DNA of 7,560 nt from Acidobacteriaceae bacterium. GTDB lineage: Bacteria; Acidobacteriota; Terriglobia; Terriglobales; Acidobacteriaceae. Under the pieces are notes generated by a model. That model did no database searches and had not been told where the DNA came from. It saw only the letters and a list, made by a program, of their open reading frames with translations. Made by a program: the position numbers and the translations under genes. Where the stretch lies: the NCBI GenBank assembly GCA_003165855.1, contig PMXH01000470.1:1-7560 (forward strand). The letters run 5' to 3'. Shown piece after piece: positions 1-7,195 of this stretch (position 1 is its first letter; each line of letters starts with the position of its first letter).

Positions 1-105
1 GACATGGAGCTATTCAAACTTCTTTCCGACGAAGCCGCCAAGCCCTTGTTTGGAGCGACCGGACATTCGATGCCAAGGACCGAGGAACCAGGAATGAGAC
101 CATGA
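1..105 (+). CDS. 3' end of an unidentified upstream gene (partial)
   Basis: Frame 1 is open from the first base of the window and stops at TGA 103-105, giving a 34-residue tail that contains the segment MELFKLLSDEAAKPLFGATG and ends in a Pro/Glu/Arg-rich stretch (PRTEEPGMRP). The stop overlaps the cheD start in the classic ATGA arrangement (ATG 102-104, TGA 103-105), which suggests translational coupling and membership of the same operon. I recognise no family from this tail; it does not resemble the end of a CheY-type receiver. A short gene starting at ATG 4-6 is also possible, but no ribosome binding site can be seen because the window begins there. The evidence is the open frame and the 4-bp overlap only. 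Confidence 0.5.
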   Translation, partial: DMELFKLLSDEAAKPLFGATGHSMPRTEEPGMRP

Positions 106-635
106 GAGAGACTCCCCCCAAATTCAATCCGGCAGTTCTGCCGGTGGAGTTCATGAAGAGTTTTGAGCATGTGGACTCCGACGAACCCCGGCACTTCCTC
201 TATCCGGGCCAAGTGTTCGTGACGCGCGATCCAATCACCATCTCCACCATACTCGGATCATGCGCAGCCATCTGTCTGTGGGACCGGCACAAAAGAGTGG
301 GAGGGATGAACCACTATCTCCTGCCGGAGGGGCTTGGTGATGGCCCGAACCGGCTGCGCTACGGCAACGTCGCCAATCCTGAACTTCTTGAGCGGGTGCT
401 TGCACTGGGATGCGAAACCCGAAACTTGCAGGCCAAGATCTTCGGTGGGTCCAGCGCTTTCGCTGTCGACCTGTCGCAGTCGGTGGGATCGAGGAATGTG
501 GAGCTTGCCGAAAGTTTTCTTCGCTCCGCGGGCATTCCGGTGGTGGAAAGAGAAGTGTCGGGGAAGCATGGCCGCAGGTTGTTCTTTCAGATCTTCGATG
601 GCGTGACAAAGATCAAGAGTTTTGACCAACTGTAG
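102..635 (+). CDS. cheD: Chemoreceptor glutamine deamidase CheD
   Basis: CheD deamidates specific glutamines in the cytoplasmic domain of chemoreceptors, tuning their ability to activate CheA. The 177-residue product matches the family in length and motif order: YPGQVFV (res 34-40), the nucleophile loop ILGSCAA with Cys54, then GGMNHYLLP with His71, 17 residues later as in characterised CheD proteins. Next come KIFGGSSAF (112-120), GSRNV (129-133) and a C-terminal GKHGRRLFF block (154-162). The third catalytic position, usually Thr, appears to align with Ser48 or the adjacent Thr49. The ATG at 102 has AGGA at 90-93 (8-nt spacing) and overlaps the preceding stop. An alternative start at ATG 153 (GGAG just upstream) would remove only the unconserved N-terminus. 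In many bacteria CheD partners with the phosphatase CheC; no cheC is seen here, so CheD may act on receptors alone. Family assignment is secure. Confidence 0.96.
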   Translation: MRETPPKFNPAVLPVEFMKSFEHVDSDEPRHFLYPGQVFVTRDPITISTILGSCAAICLWDRHKRVGGMNHYLLPEGLGDGPNRLRYGNVANPELLERVLALGCETRNLQAKIFGGSSAFAVDLSQSVGSRNVELAESFLRSAGIPVVEREVSGKHGRRLFFQIFDGVTKIKSFDQL

Positions 636-647
636 AGAGAAACTAGG

Positions 648-668
648 CCGCGTGCCGATCGTACGCGG
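648..668 (+). other. Hairpin in the cheD-cheA gap
   Basis: CCGCGT (648-653) and ACGCGG (663-668) form a perfect 6-bp GC-rich stem with a 9-nt loop in the 51-bp cheD-cheA spacer. The stem ends 7 nt before the cheA Shine-Dalgarno. There is no T-run, so it is not an intrinsic terminator. It might affect mRNA stability or cheA initiation; that role is inference. Confidence 0.35.
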
Positions 669-686
669 ACTGCGAAGGGAGGAACG

Positions 687-2339
687 GTGAATTCAGCGGA
701 CTTTGATCGGGAAGCGGTCTTCGCGTCGTTCCTCGCCGAATCGGAAGAGGGTCTGAACCTGATGGAACAGGCGTTGGTTCAGATGGAATCGAATCCTTCC
801 GATCCGGAACTTCTGCACAGCGTTTTCCGCATTGCTCATACCATCAAGGGAAATGCAACCTCGTTGGAACTCGGCGAATTAGCCGGGTTTGCCCACGTTG
901 TGGAGGATTTGTTAGACGTCCTGCGTGAGCAGCAGACGCTGCCCGGTGCGGACTTAATTTCCCTGCTGCTGAAGGCTGCGGATGAACTTCGGGCCATGGT
1001 TTCAACCGCGACGGCCGGACCGCAAGAGCTTTCCGCAGGGCAACACGACCTCAGAAAACAAATAGCGCGGGAGGTGGAAAAGCGGTCGAAAAGAGTGGTC
1101 AGCGCCGGTGAGGTCCGAGAGGGATCCGGTCCTGGAGCAAAGATGGACATGCTCCCGGGTGCCAGTCACCGCACGCTGCGCGCCGATGTCGACAAGCTCG
1201 ATCACATGTTGAATCTGACCGGGGAAATCGTCATCGCGCAAGGCCGCTTGCGCCAGATGATCGAGAAGCTGGGTAGCGAGCAAGGCCGCGCCATTTTGGA
1301 CATGCATCGCGAGGCCGAGCGCCTGTACATGGACCTGCAGAGTGAAGTGATGAGTATCCGCATGGTGCCGATCGGCCCCTTGTTTCGCCAGTTTGGGCGA
1401 TCGGTGAGAGACCTGGCCAGAAGTCACGGAAAGCTGGCCCGTCTGGAAGTCGTAGGAGCGGACGTTGAAGTTGACACAACGGTGCTCGAACTATTGAAAG
1501 ACCCTCTGCTGCACCTGGTGCGCAATGCGGTCGACCATGGTCTCGATAAGCCGGCCCTGCGCGAGAGCCAAGGCAAGAATCCTTGCGGACTAATCCGCCT
1601 GACAGCGGCGCACAGCGGTGGAAACATCATCGTGAAGCTGCAAGACGATGGAGCAGGGTTCGACCGCGCGCGGATCTTAGAGAAAGCGAAACGCCTTGGA
1701 CTCGTATCCGACGACGCAGGGATTCGGGACCAGGATATTTACGATTTGGTATTTAATGCAGGATTCTCAACCGCCGAATCGGTTACCGATCTCTCCGGCC
1801 GTGGGGTCGGACTGGATGTCGTCCGGCGCAACATCGACACTTTGCGTGGGACGGTGGAGATAACCAGCACGGCTGGAAAAGGCAGCACGATTATCATCCG
1901 CCTGCCTTTGACCCTGGCCATTATTGAAGGGTTCTCCGTGAGGGTCGGAACTGAAACCTTTGTCGTTCCTCTGGAACATGTGATCGAGTGCACGGAGTTA
2001 CCTGCCGAACAACGCAACTCGGAAGCCAGCGGAATTCTTAGTCTGCGGGGAACGGCGCTTCCCTATGTTCGACTGCGGCGTGTGTTTGGCTTGGGCGGAG
2101 TGGCCCCTAAGAAGGAGAACATCGTGGTCGTGAAGATCAACGAGTTCTACGCCGGAATCGCAGTTGACGAATTGCTGGGGGGCATGCAGACGGTCGTAAA
2201 GCCTCTGGGCAGGGCTTTTCGAGGAGTGTATGGGATCGCCGGTTCTACGGTTCTGGGGGACGGACGGGTCGGTTTGATCATCGACGTTCCCAGTCTTCTG
2301 CGCGGAGTGATGCAGTCGACTTTGCTGGCACAAGCTTAG
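687..2339 (+). CDS. cheA: Chemotaxis histidine kinase CheA (no P2 domain)
   Basis: CheA is the cytoplasmic kinase that autophosphorylates in receptor arrays and passes phosphate to CheY and CheB. The 550 residues show the expected order. P1/HPt is at about 1-115, with phospho-acceptor His51 in AHTIKGN. A charged, poorly conserved linker (about 116-162) follows. P3 dimerisation is at about 163-225, including LDHMLNLTGEIVIAQGRL. The P4 ATPase has an N-box LVRNAVDHGL with Asn280, G1 box DDGAGFD (320-326), an FNAGFSTA segment (356-363) and G2 box GRGVGLDVV (371-379). The P5 CheW-like regulatory domain spans about 410-545. E. coli CheA is 654 residues; the difference is mainly the missing CheY-binding P2 domain, since the linker is too short to hold one. 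Translation starts at GTG 687, preceded by AGGGAGGA at 676-683; no other start gives an intact P1. Catalytic boxes look intact. Confidence 0.97.
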   Translation: MNSADFDREAVFASFLAESEEGLNLMEQALVQMESNPSDPELLHSVFRIAHTIKGNATSLELGELAGFAHVVEDLLDVLREQQTLPGADLISLLLKAADELRAMVSTATAGPQELSAGQHDLRKQIAREVEKRSKRVVSAGEVREGSGPGAKMDMLPGASHRTLRADVDKLDHMLNLTGEIVIAQGRLRQMIEKLGSEQGRAILDMHREAERLYMDLQSEVMSIRMVPIGPLFRQFGRSVRDLARSHGKLARLEVVGADVEVDTTVLELLKDPLLHLVRNAVDHGLDKPALRESQGKNPCGLIRLTAAHSGGNIIVKLQDDGAGFDRARILEKAKRLGLVSDDAGIRDQDIYDLVFNAGFSTAESVTDLSGRGVGLDVVRRNIDTLRGTVEITSTAGKGSTIIIRLPLTLAIIEGFSVRVGTETFVVPLEHVIECTELPAEQRNSEASGILSLRGTALPYVRLRRVFGLGGVAPKKENIVVVKINEFYAGIAVDELLGGMQTVVKPLGRAFRGVYGIAGSTVLGDGRVGLIIDVPSLLRGVMQSTLLAQA

Positions 2340-2375
2340 TTACAAAGGGAAGTTCTTTTGGAGAGGTGAAGGACA

Positions 2376-4028
2376 ATGAAGAATTGGCAAGATCGGAACA
2401 TCGGCACGCGGCTGGGCGTCATCTTCGGCGCCATCCTGCTGTGCGTGATCGCGGTAAGCGGATTCGGACTGAGCTGGCTCGGCCGTCTGAACTCCAACAT
2501 GTCGGCCTCGATGCAAAAGCGTTACAACACGGTTGAGTTGACGCACCAGACCATCGAGAACTCGATCACCAATGCTCGCATCACCATGCAATTGTTCGAG
2601 GTCACCGACCCCGAACAAGAGAAGAAGCTGAACCAGCAAAATGATTCGATCAGCCAGGAAATCAGCGGGCAGGTCGCCTTGATCGAAAAGAGTCTCAACT
2701 CTTCCCAAGAGAGAGAGCTGTTTGAGATCGTCACCCAGGATCGCGATGCCTACAAGGCGGCACGGGCGAAAGCCAAGAAATTGTTGATGGACAAGAAGCG
2801 CGACCAGGCGCTGACCACTTTGAGCGAAGAAGTGATTCCGGCGCTCGACAAGTACCGCGCTGCGTGGCAGAAGTTTATTGACCTTCAGGCTGCCGCCGTG
2901 GTGCAAAGTATGAAGGAGAGCCAACAAGCCTATGCCGTGGGGCGCGGCGTTGCATTGTTGCTGTTGATTGGCACTTTGATTCTAGCCACGTTGGCCGCGG
3001 CCAGCGTTACCAAGAGCATTACCGTTCCCATCCAGCAGGCAGTCGAGCAGGCGGAGCGGATCGCCGCCGGCGATTTGACCAGGGAGATACTGGTCACAAA
3101 CCATTCCGAGACCGGCAAACTGCAGCAAGCCATGCGCGACATGAGCAGCAGACTGTCGGGCATCATCCGGGACGTCCGCGAAGGGTCGGCAGCCGTTGCT
3201 TCCGCAGCCCAGCAGGTTTCTTCTTCCTCGCAGAGTCTTTCGCAGGGAACCAGCGAACAAGCTGCTTCTGTGGAGGAGATGAGCGCGAGTCTGGAACAGA
3301 TGAATGCATCCATCACCCAAAACGCCGACAACAGCCGGCAAGTGGAGCAGGCGGCTGTGAAGGGGGCGCTGGCGGCGGAAGAGAGCGGCAACGCGGTCAA
3401 AGAGACGGTCGAGGCCATGAAGCAAATTGCGGCCAAGACCTCGGTGATCGAAGAGATCGCCTACCAGACCAATCTTCTAGCGCTCAACGCGGCGATCGAA
3501 GCGGCGCGCGCTGGAGACCAGGGCCGGGGCTTTGCGGTGGTCGCGGTCGAAGTTCGAAAGCTGGCCGAGCGGAGCCAGTTAGCGGCGCAAGAAATCGGCG
3601 GACTGGCTGGAAAGAGCGTCAGTGTGGCAGAACGATCTGGCCTATTGCTGTCTGACTTGGTGCCATCCATCAGGAAGACGGCCGATCTGGTGCAAGACGT
3701 TGCCGCGGCCTCCACTGAACAGTCTGGCGGAGTCACGCAGATCAACAAGGCGATGTCCCAGGTTGACACGGTTACACAACGCAACGCATCGTCCGCGGAA
3801 GAACTCTCAAGCACCGCGGAAGAGTTGGCTGCGCAGTCGGAACAACTGCAGCAGTTGATGACGTTCTTCCGGGTAACCGGAGAGCAGCACGCGAATCGCG
3901 GCGGCAACGGCCAACAGCGCGTAAACGTTCCCTTGAACCCCACGTTCAGAAACGATTTCGCGCAGCGAACCCACTCGCAATCGGCCAACGGCAAAGTAAC
4001 GGAAGAGGCTAACTTCTCTCCCTTTTAA
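2376..4028 (+). CDS. Methyl-accepting chemotaxis protein (transmembrane chemoreceptor)
   Basis: This 550-residue inner-membrane receptor controls the CheA-CheW complex. Transmembrane helix 1 is at about 14-35. A helical periplasmic sensor follows (about 36-188), with a four-helix-bundle MCP-like look and no recognised ligand signature. Transmembrane helix 2 is at about 190-209. A HAMP domain follows (about 210-265, conserved Pro218, then AERIAAGDL). The cytoplasmic coiled-coil hairpin has its tip at [20 protein letters not shown] (361-380), continuing [19 protein letters not shown]; this is the CheA/CheW contact region. Likely methylation helices are around [17 protein letters not shown] (293-309) and ASSAEELSS (471-479). 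Val391 sits where Asp, Gly or Ala is more usual. After the coiled coil a 50-residue polar tail ends in NFSPF, not an NWETF-type tether. ATG 2376 follows GAGGTG (2363-2368, 7-nt spacing). Lying between cheA and cheW, it is probably the cognate receptor. The ligand cannot be predicted. Confidence 0.95.
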   Translation: MKNWQDRNIGTRLGVIFGAILLCVIAVSGFGLSWLGRLNSNMSASMQKRYNTVELTHQTIENSITNARITMQLFEVTDPEQEKKLNQQNDSISQEISGQVALIEKSLNSSQERELFEIVTQDRDAYKAARAKAKKLLMDKKRDQALTTLSEEVIPALDKYRAAWQKFIDLQAAAVVQSMKESQQAYAVGRGVALLLLIGTLILATLAAASVTKSITVPIQQAVEQAERIAAGDLTREILVTNHSETGKLQQAMRDMSSRLSGIIRDVREGSAAVASAAQQVSSSSQSLSQGTSEQAASVEEMSASLEQMNASITQNADNSRQVEQAAVKGALAAEESGNAVKETVEAMKQIAAKTSVIEEIAYQTNLLALNAAIEAARAGDQGRGFAVVAVEVRKLAERSQLAAQEIGGLAGKSVSVAERSGLLLSDLVPSIRKTADLVQDVAAASTEQSGGVTQINKAMSQVDTVTQRNASSAEELSSTAEELAAQSEQLQQLMTFFRVTGEQHANRGGNGQQRVNVPLNPTFRNDFAQRTHSQSANGKVTEEANFSPF

Positions 4029-4042
4029 GGTGGGGATCTCCG

Positions 4043-4070
4043 GCCTGGTTAGGAAGTGGAAAAACCGGGC
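4043..4070 (+). other. Hairpin in the mcp-cheW gap
   Basis: GCCTGGTT (4043-4050) and AACCGGGC (4063-4070) can pair as an 8-bp RNA stem with one G-U wobble and a 12-nt loop. It lies in the 84-bp spacer, 15 nt after the mcp stop and 30 nt before the cheW Shine-Dalgarno. No U-run follows, so it is not a canonical terminator. It could be an mRNA-stability or processing element; this is inference. Confidence 0.35.
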
Positions 4071-4099
4071 AGATGCGTCGAGGTAAACGGCAGAAATGT

Positions 4100-4105
4100 G
4101 AGGAG
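4100..4105 (+). promoter_or_regulatory. Ribosome binding site that decides the cheW start
   Basis: GAGGAG lies 7 nt before ATG 4113. The longer frame from GTG 4056 has only an AGGA one nucleotide away, which is too close to work well. This favours the 190-residue CheW over the 209-residue version. Confidence 0.75.
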
Positions 4106-4112
4106 TGAGATT

Positions 4113-4685
4113 ATGGGAGCGTCGGACCAAGGGAAGCAGCAAACTACCCTGAGCAGTGTGCAGTACCTTACCTTCTTCACTGCGGGCGAGGAATATGCGA
4201 TCAGCATTGTGAAAGTTAAGGAGATCATTGAGTACGAGGCTGTCACGACCGTGCCCAACACTCCCGTCTGGATCCGCGGTGTGACCAACTTGCGAGGCAA
4301 GGTTGTCGCCGTAGTCGACCTCGCGGTGAAGTTCGGGCTACCAGCCAGCGGCATTTCCAAGTTCTCCTGCATCATCATCACCGAAGTGATGTTCGAGGGC
4401 GAGACTTTGACCATGGGGGTTCTGGCCGACTCCGTGAGCCAGGTCATCGACCTTACCGCGGACGAAATCGAAGAAACCCCGCCTTTCGGTACGCGGGTCA
4501 AGACCGAATACCTGCTTGGCATGGGCGCGCTCGGAAAGAAGTTTTGCCTCATTCTTGACATCGACAAAGTCCTCTCCACCGACGAATTATTGGCGGTTAC
4601 GGATTCAGTTACCGTCGAAAGGCCTGCGGATGCCACGGCAATCGACGCGCCCGCCAAAGCGGCACACTTCGAGGCTGGAGCGTAG
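4113..4685 (+). CDS. cheW: Chemotaxis coupling protein CheW
   Basis: CheW is the cytoplasmic adaptor that links receptor tips to the P5 domain of CheA and builds the core array. From ATG 4113 the product is 190 residues. The CheW domain spans about residues 15-160: YLTFFTAGEEYAISIVKVKEI at its start, then VPNTPVWIRGVTNLRG, with the hallmark NLRG at 59-62 (Arg61 corresponds to the conserved interface arginine), VVAVVDL, and a second-half block ending FCLILDIDKVL. Single-domain CheW proteins are commonly about 150-170 residues; the excess here is a short N-terminus and an Ala-rich C-terminal tail (about 25 residues) of no evident function. The frame also extends upstream to GTG 4056, but the consensus RBS supports 4113. 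Its stop is separated from the cheR start by only 2 bp, and the cheR Shine-Dalgarno lies inside its last codons, implying coupled translation. Confidence 0.95.
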   Translation: MGASDQGKQQTTLSSVQYLTFFTAGEEYAISIVKVKEIIEYEAVTTVPNTPVWIRGVTNLRGKVVAVVDLAVKFGLPASGISKFSCIIITEVMFEGETLTMGVLADSVSQVIDLTADEIEETPPFGTRVKTEYLLGMGALGKKFCLILDIDKVLSTDELLAVTDSVTVERPADATAIDAPAKAAHFEAGA

Positions 4686-4687
4686 CT

Positions 4688-5659
4688 GTGCTCGCCGGAA
4701 CAGCTTCCGCCAAAGATTCAGCCGCGTCCCGCCAAGCCGGACAATCCCATGCTGACTCATGCCGCGTTGACTCAGGCCACCTTGACCCAGGGCTGGAGCA
4801 GCCACCCCATCTCTCGGTTAGTCCCGCGCTGTTCCAAAAATTCCAGAAGCTGATCTACAGCGAAACTGGCATCTGGCTGGGAAGTTCAAAAACGGCCTTG
4901 TTGTGCGGACGGCTCTTTCGCCGCCTCCGAGCGCTCGAGATCACTTCACTGGCGAGCTACTACGAATTCGTCGCACAGCCGGACCAGCACGAAGAACGCT
5001 CTCGGATGATCGACGCCATCACCACCAATGAAACTCGTTTTTTCCGCGAGCCCAGGCAGTTCGAGTTCCTGGTGCAGAGACTCGTTCCGCGTTGGCTATC
5101 GGATGCCGAACACGGGTTACGCTCGCGCAGAGTGCGAATCTGGAGCGCCGGATGCTCTTCCGGGGAAGAGCCGTACACCCTGGCCATGTTGCTTGCCCGG
5201 CATCTTCCAGCGCAGGACGGCTGGGACGTGCGGCTTCTAGCCACTGACATTTCCAACCGCGTCCTGGAAAAGGCATGCAAGGGGACTTATCCCATCGCGA
5301 GAGCGACGGAGTTACCGAAAGATTTGCTGCACAGTTTTATGCTGCGCGGAGTCGCGGAGCGACAGGGTGAGATGAAAGTGAAAATCGAAATCCAGCAAAT
5401 GATCGACTTTCGAAGGTTGAACCTGGACCAGGAATCTAATCTCAGCGAAGGCCCATTCGACGCCATTTTCTGCCGCAATGTTTTGATCTACTTCGACGTC
5501 GCGTCGAAACGCAGGGTAATCGCAAACCTTTACCGTCATCTCATGGCCAACGGTCTCCTGTTCGTGGGTCACGCAGAGAACCTAACCAGCATATCCACTC
5601 GGCTGCAGAGCGTTGAGTCGACCATTTACATAAAGACAGGCGACAACCAGGAACTGTGA
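4688..5659 (+). CDS. cheR: Chemoreceptor glutamate methyltransferase CheR
   Basis: CheR transfers methyl groups from S-adenosylmethionine to glutamates of the MCP cytoplasmic domain, opposing CheB in adaptation. The 323-residue product has the helical CheR N-domain (about 44-105), the signature [10 protein letters not shown] (112-121), the SAM-binding loop [12 protein letters not shown] (152-163), ATDIS (185-189), [14 protein letters not shown] (257-270) and LFVGHAENL (291-299). All key motifs look intact. The start is GTG 4688, with GGAG at 4677-4680 (7-nt spacing) inside the cheW end. No other ATG, GTG or TTG occurs in frame before the conserved domain, so the unusual 40-residue Ser/Ala/Asp-rich N-terminal extension seems to be genuinely encoded. 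That extension contains a 15-bp tandem repeat (4751-4795). Family identity is certain; the role of the extension is unknown. Confidence 0.96.
   Translation: MLAGTASAKDSAASRQAGQSHADSCRVDSGHLDPGLEQPPHLSVSPALFQKFQKLIYSETGIWLGSSKTALLCGRLFRRLRALEITSLASYYEFVAQPDQHEERSRMIDAITTNETRFFREPRQFEFLVQRLVPRWLSDAEHGLRSRRVRIWSAGCSSGEEPYTLAMLLARHLPAQDGWDVRLLATDISNRVLEKACKGTYPIARATELPKDLLHSFMLRGVAERQGEMKVKIEIQQMIDFRRLNLDQESNLSEGPFDAIFCRNVLIYFDVASKRRVIANLYRHLMANGLLFVGHAENLTSISTRLQSVESTIYIKTGDNQEL
4751..4795 (+). repeat. Degenerate 15-bp tandem repeat in the cheR N-terminus (3 units)
   Basis: Units are 4751-4765, 4766-4780 and 4781-4795. Units 1 and 2 match at 12 of 15 positions, units 2 and 3 at 10 of 15; the core is TTGACYCAG or a close variant. 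In the cheR frame it encodes pentapeptides [10 protein letters not shown] and LDPGL, sharing hydrophobic/Ala-Asp-(Ser/Pro). The 15-bp period keeps frame. It lies outside the conserved CheR fold. Confidence 0.6.
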
Positions 5660-5701
5660 CGGCGGCATAGCAAGACCTTCTCAGACGGCACTCAGTACTT
5701 C

Positions 5702-5707
5702 AGGAGG
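5702..5707 (+). promoter_or_regulatory. Ribosome binding site for cheB
   Basis: A perfect AGGAGG lies 10 nt before GTG 5718 and 19 nt before the in-frame ATG 5727. The spacing favours the GTG as the cheB start. Confidence 0.65.
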
Positions 5708-5717
5708 ACGAAAGAAC

Positions 5718-6812
5718 GTGTCCCGCATGAATGGAAATGACCTGCAGGTCCTCGTCGTGGATGATTCGGCGATGGTCCGCCAAGTTATGCAGGCCCTTCT
5801 GGGTACCGATCACAGGATTAACGTGAGGGCGGCGGCCGACCCGCTGATTGCGTGGGCCAAGATGCAGAAGGAACCTCCCGATGTTGTCATCACGGACCTG
5901 GAAATGCCGCGCATGGACGGCCTGACGTTCATTCGAAAAATCATGCTGGAAATGCCGACGCCAGTCGTGGTCTGCTCCGGCCTGGCTGCACGCGGCACCG
6001 AACTCGCACTGCGCGCGCTCGAAGAGGGTGCGGTTGAGGTAATTACCAAACCCAAGGTCGGCGTGCGTGAGTTCCTGCACGAATCGGCCGTCATCCTCCT
6101 GGATGCGGTCTGGAGTGCCTCTCAAGCGCAGGTCAGGCCGCGGCCTCGTCTAGCGGCAGTTCCCCGCCTGACGGCCGACGCTGTCCTGCCTCGCAAGAAA
6201 AAGCCCCACGCTGCCGGAGCGCCGAACGGAGTCATTGCGGTAGGTGCCTCGACCGGCGGAACGGAAGCCTTGCGCGTCTTCCTCACAGCCTTGCCAACCG
6301 ACTGTCCGCCGGTCGTGGTCGTGCAGCATATGCCCGAAGGTTTCACGCGCGCCTTTGCGGATCGCTTGAACCTAGAGTGCGGAATAGAAGTCGCGGAGGC
6401 CCGGGATGGCGACCGGCTGCAAACTGGCCTGGCGCTGATCGCCCCGGGCAACCGGCATATGCTGGTCAACCGCACCGGCGAAGAGCTTGTCGTCCAAATC
6501 CTCGATGGGCCGCTGGTCTCACGTCACCGTCCCAGTGTGGATGTGCTGTTTCGCTCGGTAGCCATTTCCGTTGGGCCCAAAGCGGTTGGGGTCATCATGA
6601 CCGGCATGGGCGACGACGGCGCCCAGGGCCTGGGTGAGATGAAAGAAGCAGGAGCAGCCACGATCGCGCAGGACGAAGCCAGCTGCATCGTGTTTGGAAT
6701 GCCCAAAGAAGCGATTTCCCGCGGCGCGGTGAGTCTGGTTGTGCCTTTAGACCGAATCGCCAACGCGGCCTTGAACCTGCAGAGGAAGAAGGCGGGAGAA
6801 GGGAAAAGCTAA
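5718..6812 (+). CDS. cheB: Chemotaxis response regulator methylesterase/deamidase CheB
   Basis: CheB removes methyl groups from (and deamidates) receptors when phosphorylated by CheA, giving adaptation feedback. The 364 residues divide into an N-terminal receiver domain (about 8-130) and a C-terminal methylesterase (about 170-355). The receiver has acidic Asp15/Asp16, phospho-acceptor Asp60 in [12 protein letters not shown], Ser87 in VVCSG and Lys111 in ITKPK. The esterase catalytic triad is Ser178 in GASTGGT, His204 in [10 protein letters not shown] and Asp300 in [10 protein letters not shown] basic, Pro-rich linker (about 137-168) joins them. Length is close to the E. coli enzyme (349 residues). 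All catalytic residues are present, so it should be active. The start is GTG 5718; ATG 5727 is a possible alternative differing by three residues. It follows cheR after 58 bp and is the last gene of the operon in the window. Confidence 0.97.
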   Translation: MSRMNGNDLQVLVVDDSAMVRQVMQALLGTDHRINVRAAADPLIAWAKMQKEPPDVVITDLEMPRMDGLTFIRKIMLEMPTPVVVCSGLAARGTELALRALEEGAVEVITKPKVGVREFLHESAVILLDAVWSASQAQVRPRPRLAAVPRLTADAVLPRKKKPHAAGAPNGVIAVGASTGGTEALRVFLTALPTDCPPVVVVQHMPEGFTRAFADRLNLECGIEVAEARDGDRLQTGLALIAPGNRHMLVNRTGEELVVQILDGPLVSRHRPSVDVLFRSVAISVGPKAVGVIMTGMGDDGAQGLGEMKEAGAATIAQDEASCIVFGMPKEAISRGAVSLVVPLDRIANAALNLQRKKAGEGKS

Positions 6813-6875
6813 ACGACGGTTCGAATCGAGATGACCGAAGCAAGAAGATGCAAGCAGTAGGAAATAGGCCAGCCT

Positions 6876-6896
6876 GACTCCGGGATCCCGGATGTC
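6876..6896. terminator. GC-rich palindrome, possible weak bidirectional terminator
   Basis: CCGGGATCCCGG (6880-6891) is a perfect 12-bp palindrome. It can be extended outward by a T-A pair and, after a one-base bulge, GAC/GTC. It sits 64 bp after the cheB stop and 51 bp beyond the stop of the convergent small ORF. Location fits a terminator or 3'-end stabiliser, but neither strand has a following T-run and a perfect palindrome leaves little loop. Treat as tentative. Confidence 0.3.
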
Positions 6897-6907
6897 ACCG
6901 AGCATAC

Positions 6908-6918
6908 CCGGAGGAGTC
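6908..6918. repeat. 11-bp direct repeat, copy 1
   Basis: CCGGAGGAGTC occurs here and again at 7196-7206. The two copies, 288 bp apart, bracket the small minus-strand ORF (6947-7108). This could be chance, since the sequence includes a common GGAGGAG core. Confidence 0.4.
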
Positions 6919-6946
6919 GCACTAACCCCTCAGCGCAGCACGGTAC

Positions 6947-7108
6947 TTATTGGCGCCAGCCGGTGTATTCCTCGCGTCCCTGGAAAATCTCATGAACCAG
7001 ACGTCCGATGCGTTCCTTTAGCGTCGCGGGCTGTGCCGTGACAGTTTCCGCCATTTCAGTTTTCGTCTCCACCTTTGATTCGGGGGCGGGAGCCGCACCT
7101 GCAGCCAT
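6947..7108 (-). CDS. Small protein of unknown function, 53 residues
   Basis: The minus-strand frame starts at ATG (7108-7106) and stops at TAA (6949-6947). It is preceded by a consensus AGGAGG (7122-7117) at 8-nt spacing, the best Shine-Dalgarno in the window. The N-terminal half (1-29) is rich in Ala, Pro, Glu, Lys and Thr and looks disordered. Residues 30-42 (LKERIGRLVHEIF) form a likely amphipathic helix with Leu30, Ile34, Leu37, Val38, Ile41 and Phe42 on one face. The protein ends QGREEYTGWRQ. There is no signal peptide, transmembrane segment or Cys. The gene converges on cheB and lies downstream of rnpB on the same strand. I do not recognise the family. The strong RBS and a structured C-terminus following a variable N-terminus suggest a real microprotein. 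No function can be assigned. Confidence 0.65.
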   Translation of the reverse strand: MAAGAAPAPESKVETKTEMAETVTAQPATLKERIGRLVHEIFQGREEYTGWRQ

Positions 7109-7116
7109 GAGTATGG

Positions 7117-7122
7117 CCTCCT
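7117..7122 (-). promoter_or_regulatory. Consensus ribosome binding site of the small minus-strand ORF
   Basis: The minus strand reads AGGAGG here, 8 nt before ATG 7108, within an AT-rich leader (AATTTATAGGAGG). It is the main evidence that the 53-codon frame is translated. Confidence 0.65.
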
Positions 7123-7195
7123 ATAAATTGATTTTCACAATCCCGTCTCTTGTCATTACGGACAGACTTCGCGCTAGGCGAGTGCCGAGCTGAGG

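Larger units (their letters stand above)
6813..6946. other. Convergent spacer between cheB and the small minus-strand ORF
   Basis: These 134 bp contain no credible gene. They hold the palindrome at 6880-6891 and one copy of an 11-bp direct repeat (6908-6918). Because cheB reads in from the left and the small ORF from the right, transcription of both should end here, yet no stem followed by a T-run is visible on either strand. Confidence 0.6.

Noticed and set aside
2340..2927. 195-codon antisense open frame opposite the start of the MCP gene
   Set aside because: It is a mirror of a high-G+C coding region with strong MCP features on the + strand; no independent RBS or domain. The same applies to the long antisense frames opposite the rest of mcp and cheW.
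4056..4112. 19-codon N-terminal extension of CheW from GTG 4056
   Set aside because: Poor RBS spacing, and it would overlap the gap hairpin; ATG 4113 has GAGGAG at 7 nt.
6818..6827. GGTTCGAATC, identical to a common tRNA T-arm motif, just after cheB
   Set aside because: The bases on either side do not form a T-stem, there is no acceptor, D- or anticodon arm upstream (that would be the cheB coding end), and no CCA-end context. Not a tRNA or an att site on this evidence.
6880..6891. Palindrome as a standard intrinsic terminator of cheB
   Set aside because: No T-run follows on either strand, so it is kept only as a low-confidence candidate.
7008..7193. 61-codon open frame on the + strand
   Set aside because: It has no ribosome binding site and overlaps the better-supported minus-strand small ORF antisense.
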